Shown: positions 1 to 11,853, numbered from the stretch's first letter. The stretch: DNA of 64,000 nt from Apodemus sylvaticus (GCF_947179515.1 NC_067473.1:83668013-83732012); one strand, 5' to 3'. Translations and numbers: made by a program. Notes: generated from the sequence alone by a model not told the origin.

Positions 1-1732
1 CGTGCTTGGGCCCTTGTTTTACATAAGACAACAAAGCACAATGTCTGCTGTTTACAATCAAGAAGACCACATGGTCCAAACATTTCCTCTCTCCTCTTTC
101 ACTGGTGGCTTTACCTGTCCCTTTTGGAAAAATCAAGAAGCACAGTCAGAGCTGCCCCTGGGATTATATCAGGGAACTGCTGGTCAAGGCACTCAGTGTC
201 TGCGACTAAATCTTATCTTTTTTGATAGCAAATCCTTTTGAGAAACTGAATGACTGATAGGGCTCAGCAATTTTATACTCTAATGTCTGTGTAAGACAAA
301 TTTTGTTTGCCATTGAGCCCACATTGGAATTCCTTCAGACATAAACATTGACAATGCTTACGGAAATTGCACTTCTGGGGATGTTTCCCAGCATTCTTGT
401 TTTCTTCTGTTTGGTGAGTAAGGCTCACCCCTTCCAGCAGCTCCATTTATGTGTGCTGAGGTCCTATAGAGCCGGTGCTTGGGGGCAGACCTGAAGCAGA
501 CTTGTGCATGCTCTTTCTTGGCAACACTTGGCTCATATTTCTTGTTCTCTTTTGATAGAGTCCTGTTTCCTATGTATTTAAAAAATAAAAGTGAATTTAG
601 TCATATGCTGTGATTTTTTGGGGGGAGATGGAAGCAGGGCTGGGGAGTGGAAAGAAGTTGGAAATGAAGTTGATAATGAGAAATTATGCACAATTGGTCA
701 TGTTTCACATGAGAGGCATGGCAGGGTAGATGGTGCTCCCCTCCTACAGAGCTGGAAGTTAAATGTTACCCAGGAATATATGTTCCTTTTGATCAAATGA
801 CATATTTTAACAAACTAAGATATTACATTGTCCTACTGGGGAAATGGGGAGGAGAAGCTTGGGGGCATCATAGCCCTTCTGCTCAAGAATGCATCTAAAG
901 ATTGGTGGTTCCAGGAGAACAACTAAGAAAACTGTGAGGTCTTCCCATCTTTACTCTGCACTCTGTGGCTGGGCCTTTTATTAATGGGCTTTATTCAGTT
1001 CTTATTACAAATTGGACATCTAACAGGTACATCTGCTGGATACATGGTAGTACAATGGATTTTCAAGGGTCTGTTTATACTATTTACTTATAGTCATCAA
1101 TAAGGTACAACATGCAATGGCCCATTTCATGTTAAAAACTTAGTCAGGTAATGGACAGATATGACATAGTATTAAACTCCGTATGAGTGAAGCTGCGTGT
1201 GGTGTAAGAAACTGTGGTTGCACACAGTTGCTATCTCAGTTCCTCAGGAGGGTGAGGCTCTGAACATCACCAGAGCACAAGAGCACAGGATTCGTTTGAG
1301 TAAAACACAAGACTCTGTTGCAGACAGACAGACAGACAGATACAGTAGATGTATATCTATGAAAATAAAACAAAATGCTAGCTTCTAGATACTTCAGTCA
1401 AGTAGGATTCCTCAAAGCTGGACCACGGCAAAATGCCTTTGAGGTATTTTGTCATGAATAATTTAAAACACACACACCAAAAAAAAAAAAATGAGAAAAA
1501 TAATGAGAACACCATAAATTCACCACTTAAATTCTGTGACTCTTGGGAATGTTAAAATGATTTAATAGCGGATTGCTTTCTATGACAGTTTCTGTGCTAC
1601 AATTTAAACCACCGACAATTGCTGACAGACTAAGGTAATAATCTACATGTGAGTTTTAATGCACGTATGTTTGTTGTCTACCCTTTGACTCCTTCTGGGC
1701 TCAGTTCTAGTCTTAGTTCTTCAGGGCACTAG
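1..1732. other. Unassigned flank downstream of Lancl2
   Basis: No exon is recognised. The first 600 bases are single-copy in appearance and end with a plus-strand AATAAA (584-589), so they could be the 3' UTR of a convergent neighbour. In mammals the gene convergent with LANCL2 is VOPP1, but I see no VOPP1 coding sequence. A short CAGA repeat lies at 1322-1340 and an A-rich tract at about 1478-1500. Confidence 0.25.
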
Positions 1733-2092
1733 TGTCTTAGGGTTGTGATTGGCGTGTAGAGACACCATGACCAAGGTAAGTCTTATAAAGGAAAACGTTT
1801 CTTTTCTGAAACTGGCTCACAGTTTCAGAGGTTTAGTCCGTTATTTTCATGATGACAAGCCTTGCAACTGCAGATAGACATGTCGCTGGAGAGGGAGCTG
1901 AGAGTTCTACACCTGGATCTGCAGGCAGCAGGAGTGAAAGTGACACTGGCCATGCTTAAGCTGAGCCCTCAAAGCCCACACCCAGTGACACCCCTCCTCC
2001 AACAAAGCCATACCTCCACAAACAAGGACCTACGCTGTAATAGTGCCACTCCCCATGGGCCAAATGGGGCCATTTTTATTCAAACCATCACA
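1733..2092 (-). mobile_element. MaLR solo LTR (ORR1-type), antisense
   Basis: It begins TGTCTTAGGG and ends CATCACA. It carries the characteristic antisense blocks for ORR1 LTRs: GACACCATGACCAAGG near the start, GGGAGCTGAGAGTTCTACA in the middle, and CTCCAACAAAGCC then TAGTGCCACTCCC near the end. It is diverged, so not a recent insertion. Confidence 0.8.
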
Positions 2093-2411
2093 TTCCATTC
2101 CCTAGCCCCATAGGCTTTTAACGGTATCATAGTGCAAAATGCATTTAGTACAACTTCAAAAGTCTCCAAAGTTTCTCCTGAGAATCATTGCAGTCTCTTA
2201 ACTGAAACCCCTATAAAATCAAAATTAAAAAAAAAAAAAACCAGATCACATACTTCCAGCAGGACACACAATACCATTCTAAAAGGAAGCATAGTGAGGA
2301 AATACAGGGCCAAAGGAAGACTGAAATGTAGCTGGGTAAACTCCAAACTGCATCTCCATGTCTGGTGTCTCCAAAGCAATGCAGACTTCACCTTCATAGC
2401 ATAGTGCTTGG

Positions 2412-2735
2412 TTATTAGGGAGTGGGACTTAACAAGGATTAGGAGATACGGCTATGTTGGAGAAACTGCGTCACTGGGAGTGGGCTTTCAGGTTTCAGAA
2501 GCTCAAGCCAGGACTCGAGAGTCACTCCCTTCCTGCTGCCTGGTAATCGAGATGTAGAAGTCTCGGCTGACTCTCCAACACCATGTCTGCCTGCCTACGT
2601 GCAGCATGTTTCTCATCATGACGGTAATGGACTAAACTTCTGAAACTGTAAGCAAGCATCAATTCAATGTTTTTCTTTATGAGTTGCCATGGTCATGGGT
2701 CTCTTCACAGCGATAGAATACTAAGACTGCGTAGT
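2412..2735 (+). mobile_element. MaLR LTR fragment (ORR1/MT group)
   Basis: Sense-strand LTR features include GATTAGGAGATACGGC, a Cys/Leu-rich CTGCCTGCCTA block, AATGGACTAAACTTCTGAAA, a CAAGCATCAATTCAATG block and a 3' end near GATAGAATACTAAGAC. The 5' end is truncated. Confidence 0.7.
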
Positions 2736-2769
2736 TTTATTTGGTTAGGAGTATTACAAGAATACATTT

Positions 2770-2945
2770 GGCAAATTCAGAGCCAACCCCAACAGTGATA
2801 CCCTTCCTCCAAGGAGGCCACATCTCCTCCAACAAGGCCACACCTACTCCAACAAGGCCATACCTCCTAAGTATCACTTCTTATTGGCCAAGAATTCAAA
2901 TACATGAGTCTATGGGAGCCAAACGGATTCAAACAACCACAATGG
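2770..2945 (-). mobile_element. MaLR LTR fragment, antisense
   Basis: The stretch carries repeated CTCCAACAAGGCCACACCT units (three imperfect copies), then GGCCAAGAATTCAAATACATG and TCAAACAACCACAATGG. This is the antisense 3' half of an ORR1-like LTR. The internal triplication of the CTCCAACAAGGCC unit is local. Confidence 0.65.
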
Positions 2946-3279
2946 TCAAATCTGTCTTATGCCTAGGACTCATAAAGATCAAATCAGATCCAGGCAGCAC
3001 AGTGCAGGAGAGGGACGGTAGAGACCTACAGACCTCTATGGAACACACAGACCTGCCCCCCAGCACATGGCACAGAAAAACCATAGAAACCCACCAGTTA
3101 CTGCTATGCAACGCAGCACAGATGGAGGATGTTACCCAGCCTACATTGGAGGCCACCACAGTATGTGAGTTTGTAGTGGTCAAATGGGAGAGAAAGAGAG
3201 GTGGCAGCTTAAGCATTATAAGGAGAGAGGGAATGGGAGACTTGATGGTGGAGAGGATTAGCCTGTTATGAGTTGCCAG

Positions 3280-4640
3280 CCCCACCACCTGGGGTCATGG
3301 TGAGGTCCCATCCCAAGCAGCCACTGAGTGCCATGTCTGAGTGCCTGGGTAAGCAGTGGCAGGGGTCAATGTTAATGTCCGTGGTTCTTATAACCACTAG
3401 AGAACAAGGGATGTCCCTGACATCCAGGAGCTGTGCATAACTGGCCCTGCCCCTCACTGGATGCAGTGTTTGGGAGAGCTGGCTTCATCTCTCACCTCTG
3501 GCAGCACTAGAGAGCTGTGCCTATATCTTGCCTAGACAGCACAGTAGAGCTGGTCCTGGCATCTAGGGTGTGGGTGAGCCAGCCCTGGGGATGTGAGTGT
3601 GGGAGAGCTGACCCTGCTACTCATCTGCCATGGGGTGGCGTGGGCACAGAGGTTATCCCTCCAACCCTTGCCACCTTTGGCAATTGGGAATTCTGCCCAC
3701 AGGATCATGAGCCTGGGAGAGCTATCCATGTACCTCACCAGCTGCAACACCCAGGAGAGCAGACCCTGCACCTTGCATGGAAAGAACAACAGAGCTGACC
3801 CTCGTGGAGGCAGGGGGCACAGGTGAGCCAGCCCTGAGGACGAAAGCTTGGGACAGCTGGCCCTGTCCCTTGTCTACCATGATAAGGCATGAGTACAGTG
3901 CCTTGCCCGCACTTGACCCTCATCACCTACAACAGCCAGGAAGAGCTGGCCCTTGAGTCATGAGAACAAGATAGCTGGTCCTGCCCTTTTCTGCCTGCAG
4001 CAAGCAGTCAGGTGAGCTGACTCTTTGCACCTCACCTGGGCAGTACAGTAGAGCTAGCCTTGGTTGTGGCACAGGTAATCCAGTCCTAGAGACAAGAGCA
4101 TGGGAAATCTGGCCCCACCACTCACCTGGCTGAGGTGGTGTGAGTGCAGGCTAATGCCCTCCTCCTCACCAACTCATCACCTGCAGTAGTAGGAAGAGCT
4201 ACCCCTGGAGTCATAAGAGTAGGGGAGCTAACCCAGCCCCTTCGCTGGCTGTAGGTCGTGGGAGAGTGGGCCCTGTTCCTTGCCTGAGAAATACAGTAGA
4301 GGTGATCCTGATAGTGAAGGCACAGGTGAGCCATCTCTGAAGGTTCGAGAGCAGAACTGGTCCAGCCCCTCACAGGCTGCAGCACTTGGGAGAGGAATCC
4401 CTGAACCTTGGCTGGACAGCACAGTGAAGCTGGCTCTGGAAAGCTGGGTGCAGGTGAGCTGCCACAAGAGCTTGAGATCAGGAGAGTTGACACACTGGGT
4501 TCTGCCAACGGTAGTTTTGTGTGGTCTAGCCAAAGCAGTGCTGGAGAGTGCACTCTGGTGGTGCAGATAAGGAAGAATCTGGGCTGTCCAGCTCAGCTAC
4601 CACCCGGGCCCAGATCCAGGCTCTGAGTTAGCCTATCCCC
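3280..4640. repeat. GC-rich composite tandem repeat, higher-order period about 250 bp
   Basis: Degenerate units built on GAGAGCTGGCCCTG and CAGCACAGTAGAGCTGG recur every 30-60 bp and are organised into a longer period. The landmark GGTGAGCC(A) recurs at 3573, 3822, 4074 and 4325 (spacing 249, 252, 251), each followed by a similar series of sub-units. At least four higher-order copies are present, the outer ones more decayed. Many spurious frames on both strands come from its lack of stops. I do not recognise the family with confidence; similar GC-rich mid-repetitive sequence exists in mouse. Confidence 0.75.
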
Positions 4641-4729
4641 AACATCTATATCATCTGCCAGTGGTTGGGATTCGTAAAAGAGCCAGTCCTGCTGTTCCAA
4701 AGCTGCAGGACCGGATCGCCATGACACAG

Positions 4730-5270
4730 GATAACAATAATATCCTGGCTGGTTTTGTGTGTCAGTTTACTCTGGTGATGGATTTGCCTTTCCTACATGT
4801 ACCGCTTCTGCCAAAACCATCTTTCATACATACAGAATGCCTTATCCACCATCATGTTATTCCATACAGTATTGCTTCAAACCAGGGATTTTATTTCACA
4901 GCCAGAGAAGTGTAACAGTGGGCCCACAATCACGGAATCCACTGGTTTTGCTGTGTTCCCCACCATTCTGAAGCAGCTGGTCTGACAGAAAGATGGAATG
5001 GCCTTTTGAAGACAGTTAGAGCATCAGTTAGGTGACAACAGCATAGAAGGCTGGGGTAGAGTTCTTCAGAAGGCAGTAATCAGAAGGTTTTGAATCAGTG
5101 TCTAACATATGGTATAGTTTCTCCCATCCACAGGTCCAGGAAATCAAGGGGTAGAAAAGGAAATAGTTCCACTCACTATCACTCCTAGTGACCTACTAGG
5201 AAAGTTTTTTCTTCCTATTTCTGCAATGTTAAATTCTGTTCCCTTACATGTGGAAACCATTGTAGCCATA
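4730..5270 (+). pseudogene. Endogenous retrovirus ERV-L pol (integrase) relic
   Basis: Translation of two plus frames (about 4661-4915 and 4759-4971) together resembles the integrase core of the ERV-L/MERVL group, with the DNA continuing towards the pol 3' end. The match moves from one frame to the other, so at least one frameshift has occurred. In the block that should hold the second catalytic Asp (SNQG) an Asn is read instead. No LTR or gag is attached. It is a non-functional fossil, identified by recognition and not by a search. Confidence 0.7.
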
Positions 5271-5539
5271 ATAAAGTAACATTGTAAGGAATCATAATTT
5301 TGAATGAATTATAGGATCATCATAATTATAATGAGGTATAATGGTTTAGTCTGTGTATGACTGCCAAAGAGAAAGGTAAAGAAACCCTCTACCCCCGTTT
5401 TTTGTTCCTTTGTTATGTGCATCTCGCAGTACTTAAGGGCACCATTTGGCAAAGGCTTGGCAAAAGAAGACTGGCAAGCTGAAGCTGTCACAGATGAAGC
5501 TGTCACAGAAGAGGTGTCATGTTTTGGATCTGATATGGT

Positions 5540-5885
5540 TTCCAGAGGCCTTATGTTACGGACTTTGAGGGATTGGTTATATCATGGGGGTTCCAGCTCA
5601 TCGATGCATTTCTCAGTTAGTCCATAAATAATGACTGCTGGATAGTGGTTAAAACTGTAGGTGGTAGCACCTGGTGGGAGAAAGTGTCTGTCTTTGCCCC
5701 ACCACCACTAACTGGCTGCCAACTTTGCTCTGTGACATGCTCCTGGTGCCCTGATGCACTTTGTCATCATAGGCAATGCAGTCATCCAACCACACACTGA
5801 AACTTCTGAGTTAGTAAGCTTTCTTTCTCTTACACTGTTTCTTTTGCATATTTTGCCTAGTGATGGAAAACTGACTAACATCTAA
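5540..5885 (+). mobile_element. Probable MaLR-type LTR, diverged
   Basis: The sequence has the layout of an old MaLR LTR: GGATCTGATATGGTTTCC, a Cys-rich centre, then TTTGCATATTTTGCCTAGTG, and ends with GGAAAACTGACTAACA. Upstream at about 5472-5508 a 15-bp unit GAAGCTGTCACAGAT is present twice. Confidence 0.5.
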
Positions 5886-5984
5886 GTTAGAGAATATGAA
5901 ATATAGCATTAACATGTATAAAATACATACATATATGACATTCAGCATTAAGGTCACACTATGGGTTAAGAGTTCTCTAGATTT

Positions 5985-6135
5985 TCCACTTCCAGCATGG
6001 CTGGAGGCAACTTCATTTCAGGTGAGCACCACGCCTGCCTGCCTGCCGCCATGGCCCGTCCCTACCACGATGGTCATGGACTCTAACCCCTTGGAACCAC
6101 GAATGCCAAATTTCATGTTTTCTTTTATCCTTGCC
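5985..6135 (+). mobile_element. MaLR LTR 3' fragment
   Basis: It contains CCTGCCTGCCTGCCGCC, TGGTCATGGACTCTAACCCC and AAATTTCATGTTTTC, the 3' half of an ORR1/MT LTR, closely parallel to 6500-6605 in the next element. Confidence 0.65.
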
Positions 6136-6290
6136 CGAGTTCAGGTGGAAGCATCAATATCCAGGGCCCCACAGCACTCACTCCTTGTTTTTGAAGATGG
6201 GCAGATGCCACAAGATCTTTAAGTGTTTAAACCAATGCTAGGCCCAAGCAACAGCACAATCCTCAGGGTATTTCCCCAAGTCTTTCTCAT

Positions 6291-6652
6291 TGTGGTGGCT
6301 TGAATAAGAATGGCGCCTATAGGCTCATATATTAGAATATTCGGTACCCAGATGGTAAAATTGTTTGGAAAGGATTAGAAGGTGTGGCCTTGTTAAAGGA
6401 GGTGTGTCATTGGCAGTAGGCTTTGAAGTTCCAATAGCCCACACCATTCCCACTTAGGTCTCTCTTCCTTCTGTCTGTGGCTCAGGATGGAAGTGTTCAG
6501 CTACTTCTTGAGCACCATACCTGTCTGCCTGCTGTCATGGTCCCTGCCACCACAGTCATGGACGCTAACCCCTTAGAACCATGAGTCCCAAATTTCATGT
6601 TTTCTTTCGTCATCAGCTGATTTGTCACAGCAATAGAAAGGTAACTGAGACA
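6291..6652 (+). mobile_element. Complete MaLR solo LTR (MT/ORR1 group)
   Basis: The LTR runs from TGTGGTGGCTTGAATAAGAA to GTAACTGAGACA, 362 bp, with GGAAAGGATTAGAAGGTGTG, a CCTGTCTGCCTGCTGTC block and a TCACAGCAATAGAAAGG end. The flanks CTCAT/TTCAT may be an imperfect 5-bp target duplication. Confidence 0.75.
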
Positions 6653-7104
6653 TTCATAAACAATCGGGTTAAAGAAGCACTGCCACCTGATATGTACACC
6701 CATTCTTAAGTGATTCCTTATTTGAATCAGGAGGAGCAACTCCTTGGTTACTTGGTATATCCAACCCCTCACTCCTAACTTCAGTCTTGCCTTTTACATA
6801 ATCAGGAAAAGCCACATATATCAATTTTCTCAGTCTTCTTTATGGTGGGAGGAGGTGATATGAAAAATTCTGACTAATTAAGCATTCATGGAGCACTACT
6901 CTAAGGGTTTTCAGAAAAATCTCTTTCTCATAAGTAGGACGGAACTTGCTGGTATTGCCACATGCCTGCTTGCATTGTTTTGATCATAACTACAGAAGCT
7001 AGATGGTGACCAAGAGATAACAACCAAGATAATCACAGAACTGCCCACTTTAACACTGTTGAACTGAGAAAGAAGGGAGAAAACATAAAGACTCCATAAG
7101 TCAT
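6653..7104. other. Unassigned spacer between MaLR LTR and Lancl2 3' end
   Basis: No coding or repeat signature is recognised in this 450-bp AT-rich stretch. Confidence 0.4.
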
Positions 7105-8776
7105 CACCACAAAACTGTCTTTTATTAACAAAACCAAAGAACCCTAAACACTTTTTGTGAACATTAACTTTTTCCCTTAAGATTTCAAAATGGTATTTTG
7201 TGTGTACATATTTTAAACTTTCCAACACATTTAAAATACAGTTGTTGACATAATACAAGCCTAAGAAATAAAAATGAGATGTTCTTAAATTTTATTTTAA
7301 ACAGTTATAACTCTGAAATGGCCATATGTGACTCCTAAGTCCTGGTTCACATGCCATTTCCTTTGCCTCATGGGATGTCCAGCAGCACATGTAGTGGATA
7401 CAAGGAAGGAAGTCAATGTCGTCACTGAAATGCACATGTGTTGATACCTAGTGGTAAGCAGGAAGGTGTGAATCTACCTGTCTTAAAAAGGAAATCTGTA
7501 AACAAAACAATCTCCACTTATTCTGTGGGCATTTTATTTTGCCCTCAGCATGTTGGTCCGAAAGATAGCAGTATCCACCAAACAAGCATTAGTAAACGTA
7601 CTGGGGAGAGAGTCACTTCTACTGCTACTGCTCTGAGGGCCCTTGGCCAAAATCAGAGCCCTACAAGCTCCACATCGATGCTGACAAGGGCTTATAAGAC
7701 AGCCCCAGGGGCTTCCTTCAAGAAACATATTCACTTCCCTTATACAGTAAAACATGCTTAGGAAATCTAGCCCCCTCGTACCATGAACAACAACCAAACT
7801 CTGAAATTTATGACAGGATGTCTAACCATATGCGAATCAAAATTAATAGCCTTAAAATAATTTTAAAAATTACCCAGATAATAATTGTCTTGTTTAAAAT
7901 TGTTTTGTTCCTTACATGTATAAATTCAGCTCAGAATTTATTTTATCACTCCAAACTGGATGAAAAAATAAGGAATGTATTAGTTTCAAATTTATACTTT
8001 AGCAAAATGCAAAATAAATTTTTGAAGGGATATGGATAGATCTTTCTGGCATTACAACTACTGTTTTATATAGTAATAAGCTATTCTGAAAACAGTAAGG
8101 AGGTATCTGTTTTTAATAATATGTATCTGAGTAAATGTCTCAGAATTCCTAATGCTTAGTCATTAATTACATTAACCACAAGACAATAGAGGGAAGAGGT
8201 GTCAACTGTGCCCTCCTGAGCTCTGCAGTGCACTCTGATTTGCCCACTTTCATTCTGGTTCGGGAAGTCACCTCTCACGCATGCCCATGGAAAATGCGAA
8301 CACGGTATTCTCACAGAATATCTACATCTGCTAGTTGATGGTCAGGACAGACGTCACACAACTGTTTGTTGATAGAGATGACATCCTAGTTTAGATACTA
8401 TATACAAAAATGGGTGTCTGCCGCTTTTAACAGTCACATGTGCTCAGCTAAGAGTTCATGTACTGAGTGTGGCTTTTCTAGTTATTCAATTTACACCTAT
8501 AGACAAGCACCAAGAAACATGCACACTACAAGGAGCCTAGAGATGAAGGATTCAGATCTCACACCTTTAAGGGACACGCTGTCTGTCACAGAATGCTGAT
8601 GACATGGTTTCTATCGCTCATGCTCTAATTGGGGGTCTTTGCAACAAAGGGGGCTTGTGAAGGTTTCTGTCCTTCTGTCTTCTTCTTTTAGTGTTTACAG
8701 TAGGTTCTGTGTCAGGCACTAATCAGTCAGGGGGCTTTTGGTCCAACGAGTATGTTAGTTGTCTTTTTGCACCTTT
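7105..8776 (-). other. Lancl2: Probable Lancl2 3' UTR
   Basis: Downstream of the stop the minus strand is A/T-rich and free of recognised young repeats for about 1.7 kb. Several AATAAA hexamers occur, with complements at 7121-7126, about 7534-7539 and 7937-7942. The most distal is followed on the minus strand by a G/T-rich stretch (AGTTTTGTGGTGATG), as expected beyond a cleavage site. The 3' end is therefore inferred at about 7100-7110, and shorter isoforms are possible. Only transcript 3' ends could decide. Confidence 0.5.
7121..7126 (-). terminator. Lancl2: Candidate distal polyadenylation signal of Lancl2 (AATAAA)
   Basis: The plus strand reads TTTATT, so the minus strand has AATAAA preceded by TTGTT and followed by AGACAG and a G/U-rich element. 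It is the last such hexamer before the MaLR-rich flank. This is inference from motif and position. Confidence 0.4.
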
Positions 8777-8871
8777 TTAATCCTTCTGCAAAAAGCCAAG
8801 TTCAAATGCTGGAAACCGTGCTGTTTCTGGTGCCAGGATGTCAGAAAGAAAGTGAACAGCACCAGCCATAC
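8777..8871 (-). CDS. Lancl2: Lancl2 coding exon 9 and stop (residues 420-450)
   Basis: The acceptor TTTGCTTTGCAG ends at 8872. The coding part (95 nt) encodes the last barrel motif EGMAGAVHFLSDIL (with Glu from exon 8) and ends ...FPAFELGFLQKD before TAA at 8779-8777. The total of 450 codons matches the usual LANCL2 length. The 3' UTR continues leftward. Confidence 0.96.
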
Positions 8872-9073
8872 CTGCAAAGCAAAATGTGCATCTTTTAGGA
8901 ACCACACGCGTTAGTCAATAGGACAAAGTGATATTTCGTCTCTTCCAGTACCGGGGGAGGTAAGGACATAAGGAAAAGCACCACCATCTATTTAAAATGA
9001 CATCATTAAAAATAGCACCCAACAGGCAGTCATACCACTTTTTTCTGTGTGCATGTGCATGTGTGCGCACATG

Positions 9074-9145
<72 letters not shown>

Positions 9146-11801
9146 TGTGTGTGCGCGCGCGCGCACGTGTGCGTGTGTATTTAGGCTTATGGATGCCACA
9201 GTGTGAGTACTGACCTCAGTAGACAATGTCAGGAGTCAGTCCTTGCCTTCCACTTTGTTTGAGACAGGGTCTCCATTGTTTTCTACTGCATGCATACCGG
9301 TGTGGCTAATTGGCAAGTGTCTGAGCTTCCTCCTGTCTCACTTCCCAATTCCTCTTTAAAACTGTGATTATACACCTGAGCTACACATCTACACATCCGG
9401 GGTCTGGAGGTTTTAACTCAGATTCTAACACATGTGTGACAGATAAGTTTATCTACTGAGCTTTCTCCTCTACTGTACTACACTATGTTTTAGGCAATGG
9501 CTTTGATTTATATCTTGCATATGACATGTTAAGAAGATACCCAAGCATCTAAGGATATAGATCTTGGCTGTGACTCAGTATTACAGTGCTTATCTAACTG
9601 GTGTGAGGGATTGAAGACCATAATCAGCAAACATGATTTAAAACCAAAGAGCAAACAAATGTCCTGAGGATTGTAAGACTGTTGCCAACGATATGTCCAA
9701 AAATGAAATGTTCCTCTCAGAGCTTTTATAATCTCCACCCAATTTTATATCTTCTTTAGCTTCTAAGAAAGTAATTTTTAATTAAGTGCGATTTGTTTAT
9801 ATCAACCCTCCCTCCAAAGTAGGGCACTGACTAAACAGCTTTTAAAACAGACTGACAAAAACACTGGGGGATGGGGGTTGGGGTTTGGGGTGTGAACTTC
9901 TTGTCTTCCCATGCCTCCAAGCCTGTGTGTCCACCTCAATCAGAGTAACTTTCCTCTCAGGTTCAGTTTGCTTAGTTTTTCTTTTGCCACAAAATTTACA
10001 TACAAACAAATACATAAATCTTAAGTGTTCTCTGAATCTTCACAACTGTACAACCTGTATAAAACAAACGTCTCTTACAGTCCGGATCTCGATCCATGTG
10101 TCCCTGCATTCTGTGTCCATTCTGTCATTAAGTGGAACTGACTGCCACAGATAAGCTTTGTCTGCTTCAGAACTTGACCAGGATGGAATCCCCATGCAGC
10201 CTCTGGGGCCTAGAATCCCTATGCAGCCTCTGGGGCCTAGAATCCCTATGCAGCTTCTGGGGCCTAGAATCCCCATGCAGCTTCTGGGGCCTAGAATCCC
10301 CATGCAGCCTCGGGGGCCAAGAATCCCCATGCAGCTTCTGGGGCCTAGAATCCCTATGCAGCCTCTGGGGCCTAGAATCCCCATGCAGCTTCTGGGGCCT
10401 AGAATCCCCATGCAGCCTCTGGGGCCTAGAATCCCTATGCAGCTTCTCGGGCCTAGAATCCCTATGCAGCCTCTGGGGCCTAGAATCCCCATGCAGCCTC
10501 TGGGGCCTAGAATCCCTATGCAGCTTCTGGGGCCTAGAATCCCCATGCAGCCTCTGGGGCCCTGCTTCCTTAGTTAGACTCGTGCAACTGGCATCTGTTT
10601 TATGGCTGCCAGCAGTCTGTCCTTCTTACGGAGTACTATGTCAGAGTACTGTTTCTTTGTTAGAGGACAGTCAGAGACTGTTTATTTTGTTGCTAAAGAA
10701 AATTTGGGCTGGTCCTATCTTTCCCTACAATTTTTTACTTGACGAAAAGGCTTTAGAGGCTTAATGAATAAATGATTCCCGGACCTATTAGGACCCATTA
10801 TAATCAGAAAGTAGCCCTTAATGCCTTTGAGAGGACCCTAGAGAAGCCTCAGGAAAGCTTGTTTCTGAATTTCACAGGCAGGTGTCAGTCCCACAGAATG
10901 CTGCCAGTGAAAGAGTGGGCACTCCAGGAGGACATCAAATACAGCTCAGTGCTCTAAAGCTGTCAGAGTCCTAGTAAGAACTTGGTTAGTAGTTACTGCT
11001 AGGTCTATCTGTCATGCATTGATGAGGCACAGAGAAAACATGACCAGTTGACTTCCCAGTCATAGAAGTTCAAACGTGGAATTCTGACCCAATGGGAAAT
11101 TAAAGTTCCTATGTTAAAGTTGAATATATAAGCATCAGTGGCCTCCACTTAGAGTTCAGATATTAACTTCTGTTGTTGGATATAAATACAACTCATGTTT
11201 ATCTTTTCCTGAGACAGGGCCTCAATACAGAGCCTAGGCCAGACTCGTACTCATGATCTAATGCTACTACCAATGTGATGCGATTACAGGTAAGGACCAC
11301 CATGTCATGACTGAGTATTTAAACATGTCATATATTTTTATGATGTAAACAACTAAAGTTTTTATTCTGAGAAATATTTTTCCTTATGACTTCAGCTTAT
11401 ACAGAAAAAGCATTGATAAAATCTGTTTCCTGGGGCTGGAGAGATGGCTCAGCAGTTAAGAGCATTGACTACTCTTCCAGAGATCCTGAGTTCCATTCCC
11501 AGCTACCACATGGTGGCTCACAACCATCTGTAATGGGGTTTAATGCCCTCTTCTGGTGTATCCGAAAACAGCAACAGTGTACTCTCATAAATAAATAAAT
11601 CTTTAAAAAAGATCTATTTCCTATCTACTTGATTTGCAATAAATAAATTTTTCCTTCTGAAGTTTACTTTGGGATATAGTCATAAGATGTGGTTCTAAAG
11701 TTATTATCAATTTATCCTAATGTTATAAAGTCTATGCACTGTGATTTATAAGTTAGCCAAAACATGTCAGTACTCACACTGTGGCATGCATAAGCCTGAA
11801 T

Positions 11802-11853
<52 letters not shown>

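Noticed and set aside
1..620. 3' UTR of convergent Vopp1 as a firm annotation
   Set aside because: The AATAAA at 584-589 and neighbouring-gene order in mammals suggest it, but no Vopp1 coding sequence is visible, so it was left as unassigned.
2741..3288. 176-codon plus and 119-codon minus frames
   Set aside because: They overlap a MaLR LTR fragment and the start of the composite tandem repeat and show no protein family features.
8915..9226. Frame encoding alternating Thr-His and Arg-Glu repeats
   Set aside because: It is a translation of the CT/GT microsatellite.
10187..10561. CRISPR-like regular direct repeats
   Set aside because: The units abut with no spacers, and the window is mammalian nuclear DNA.
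10040..10764. Long open frames on both strands with 9-residue repeats, looking like a repetitive protein gene
   Set aside because: They are produced by the 27-bp minisatellite, whose length is a multiple of three. The array lies within intron 8 and no start, splice or family support exists.
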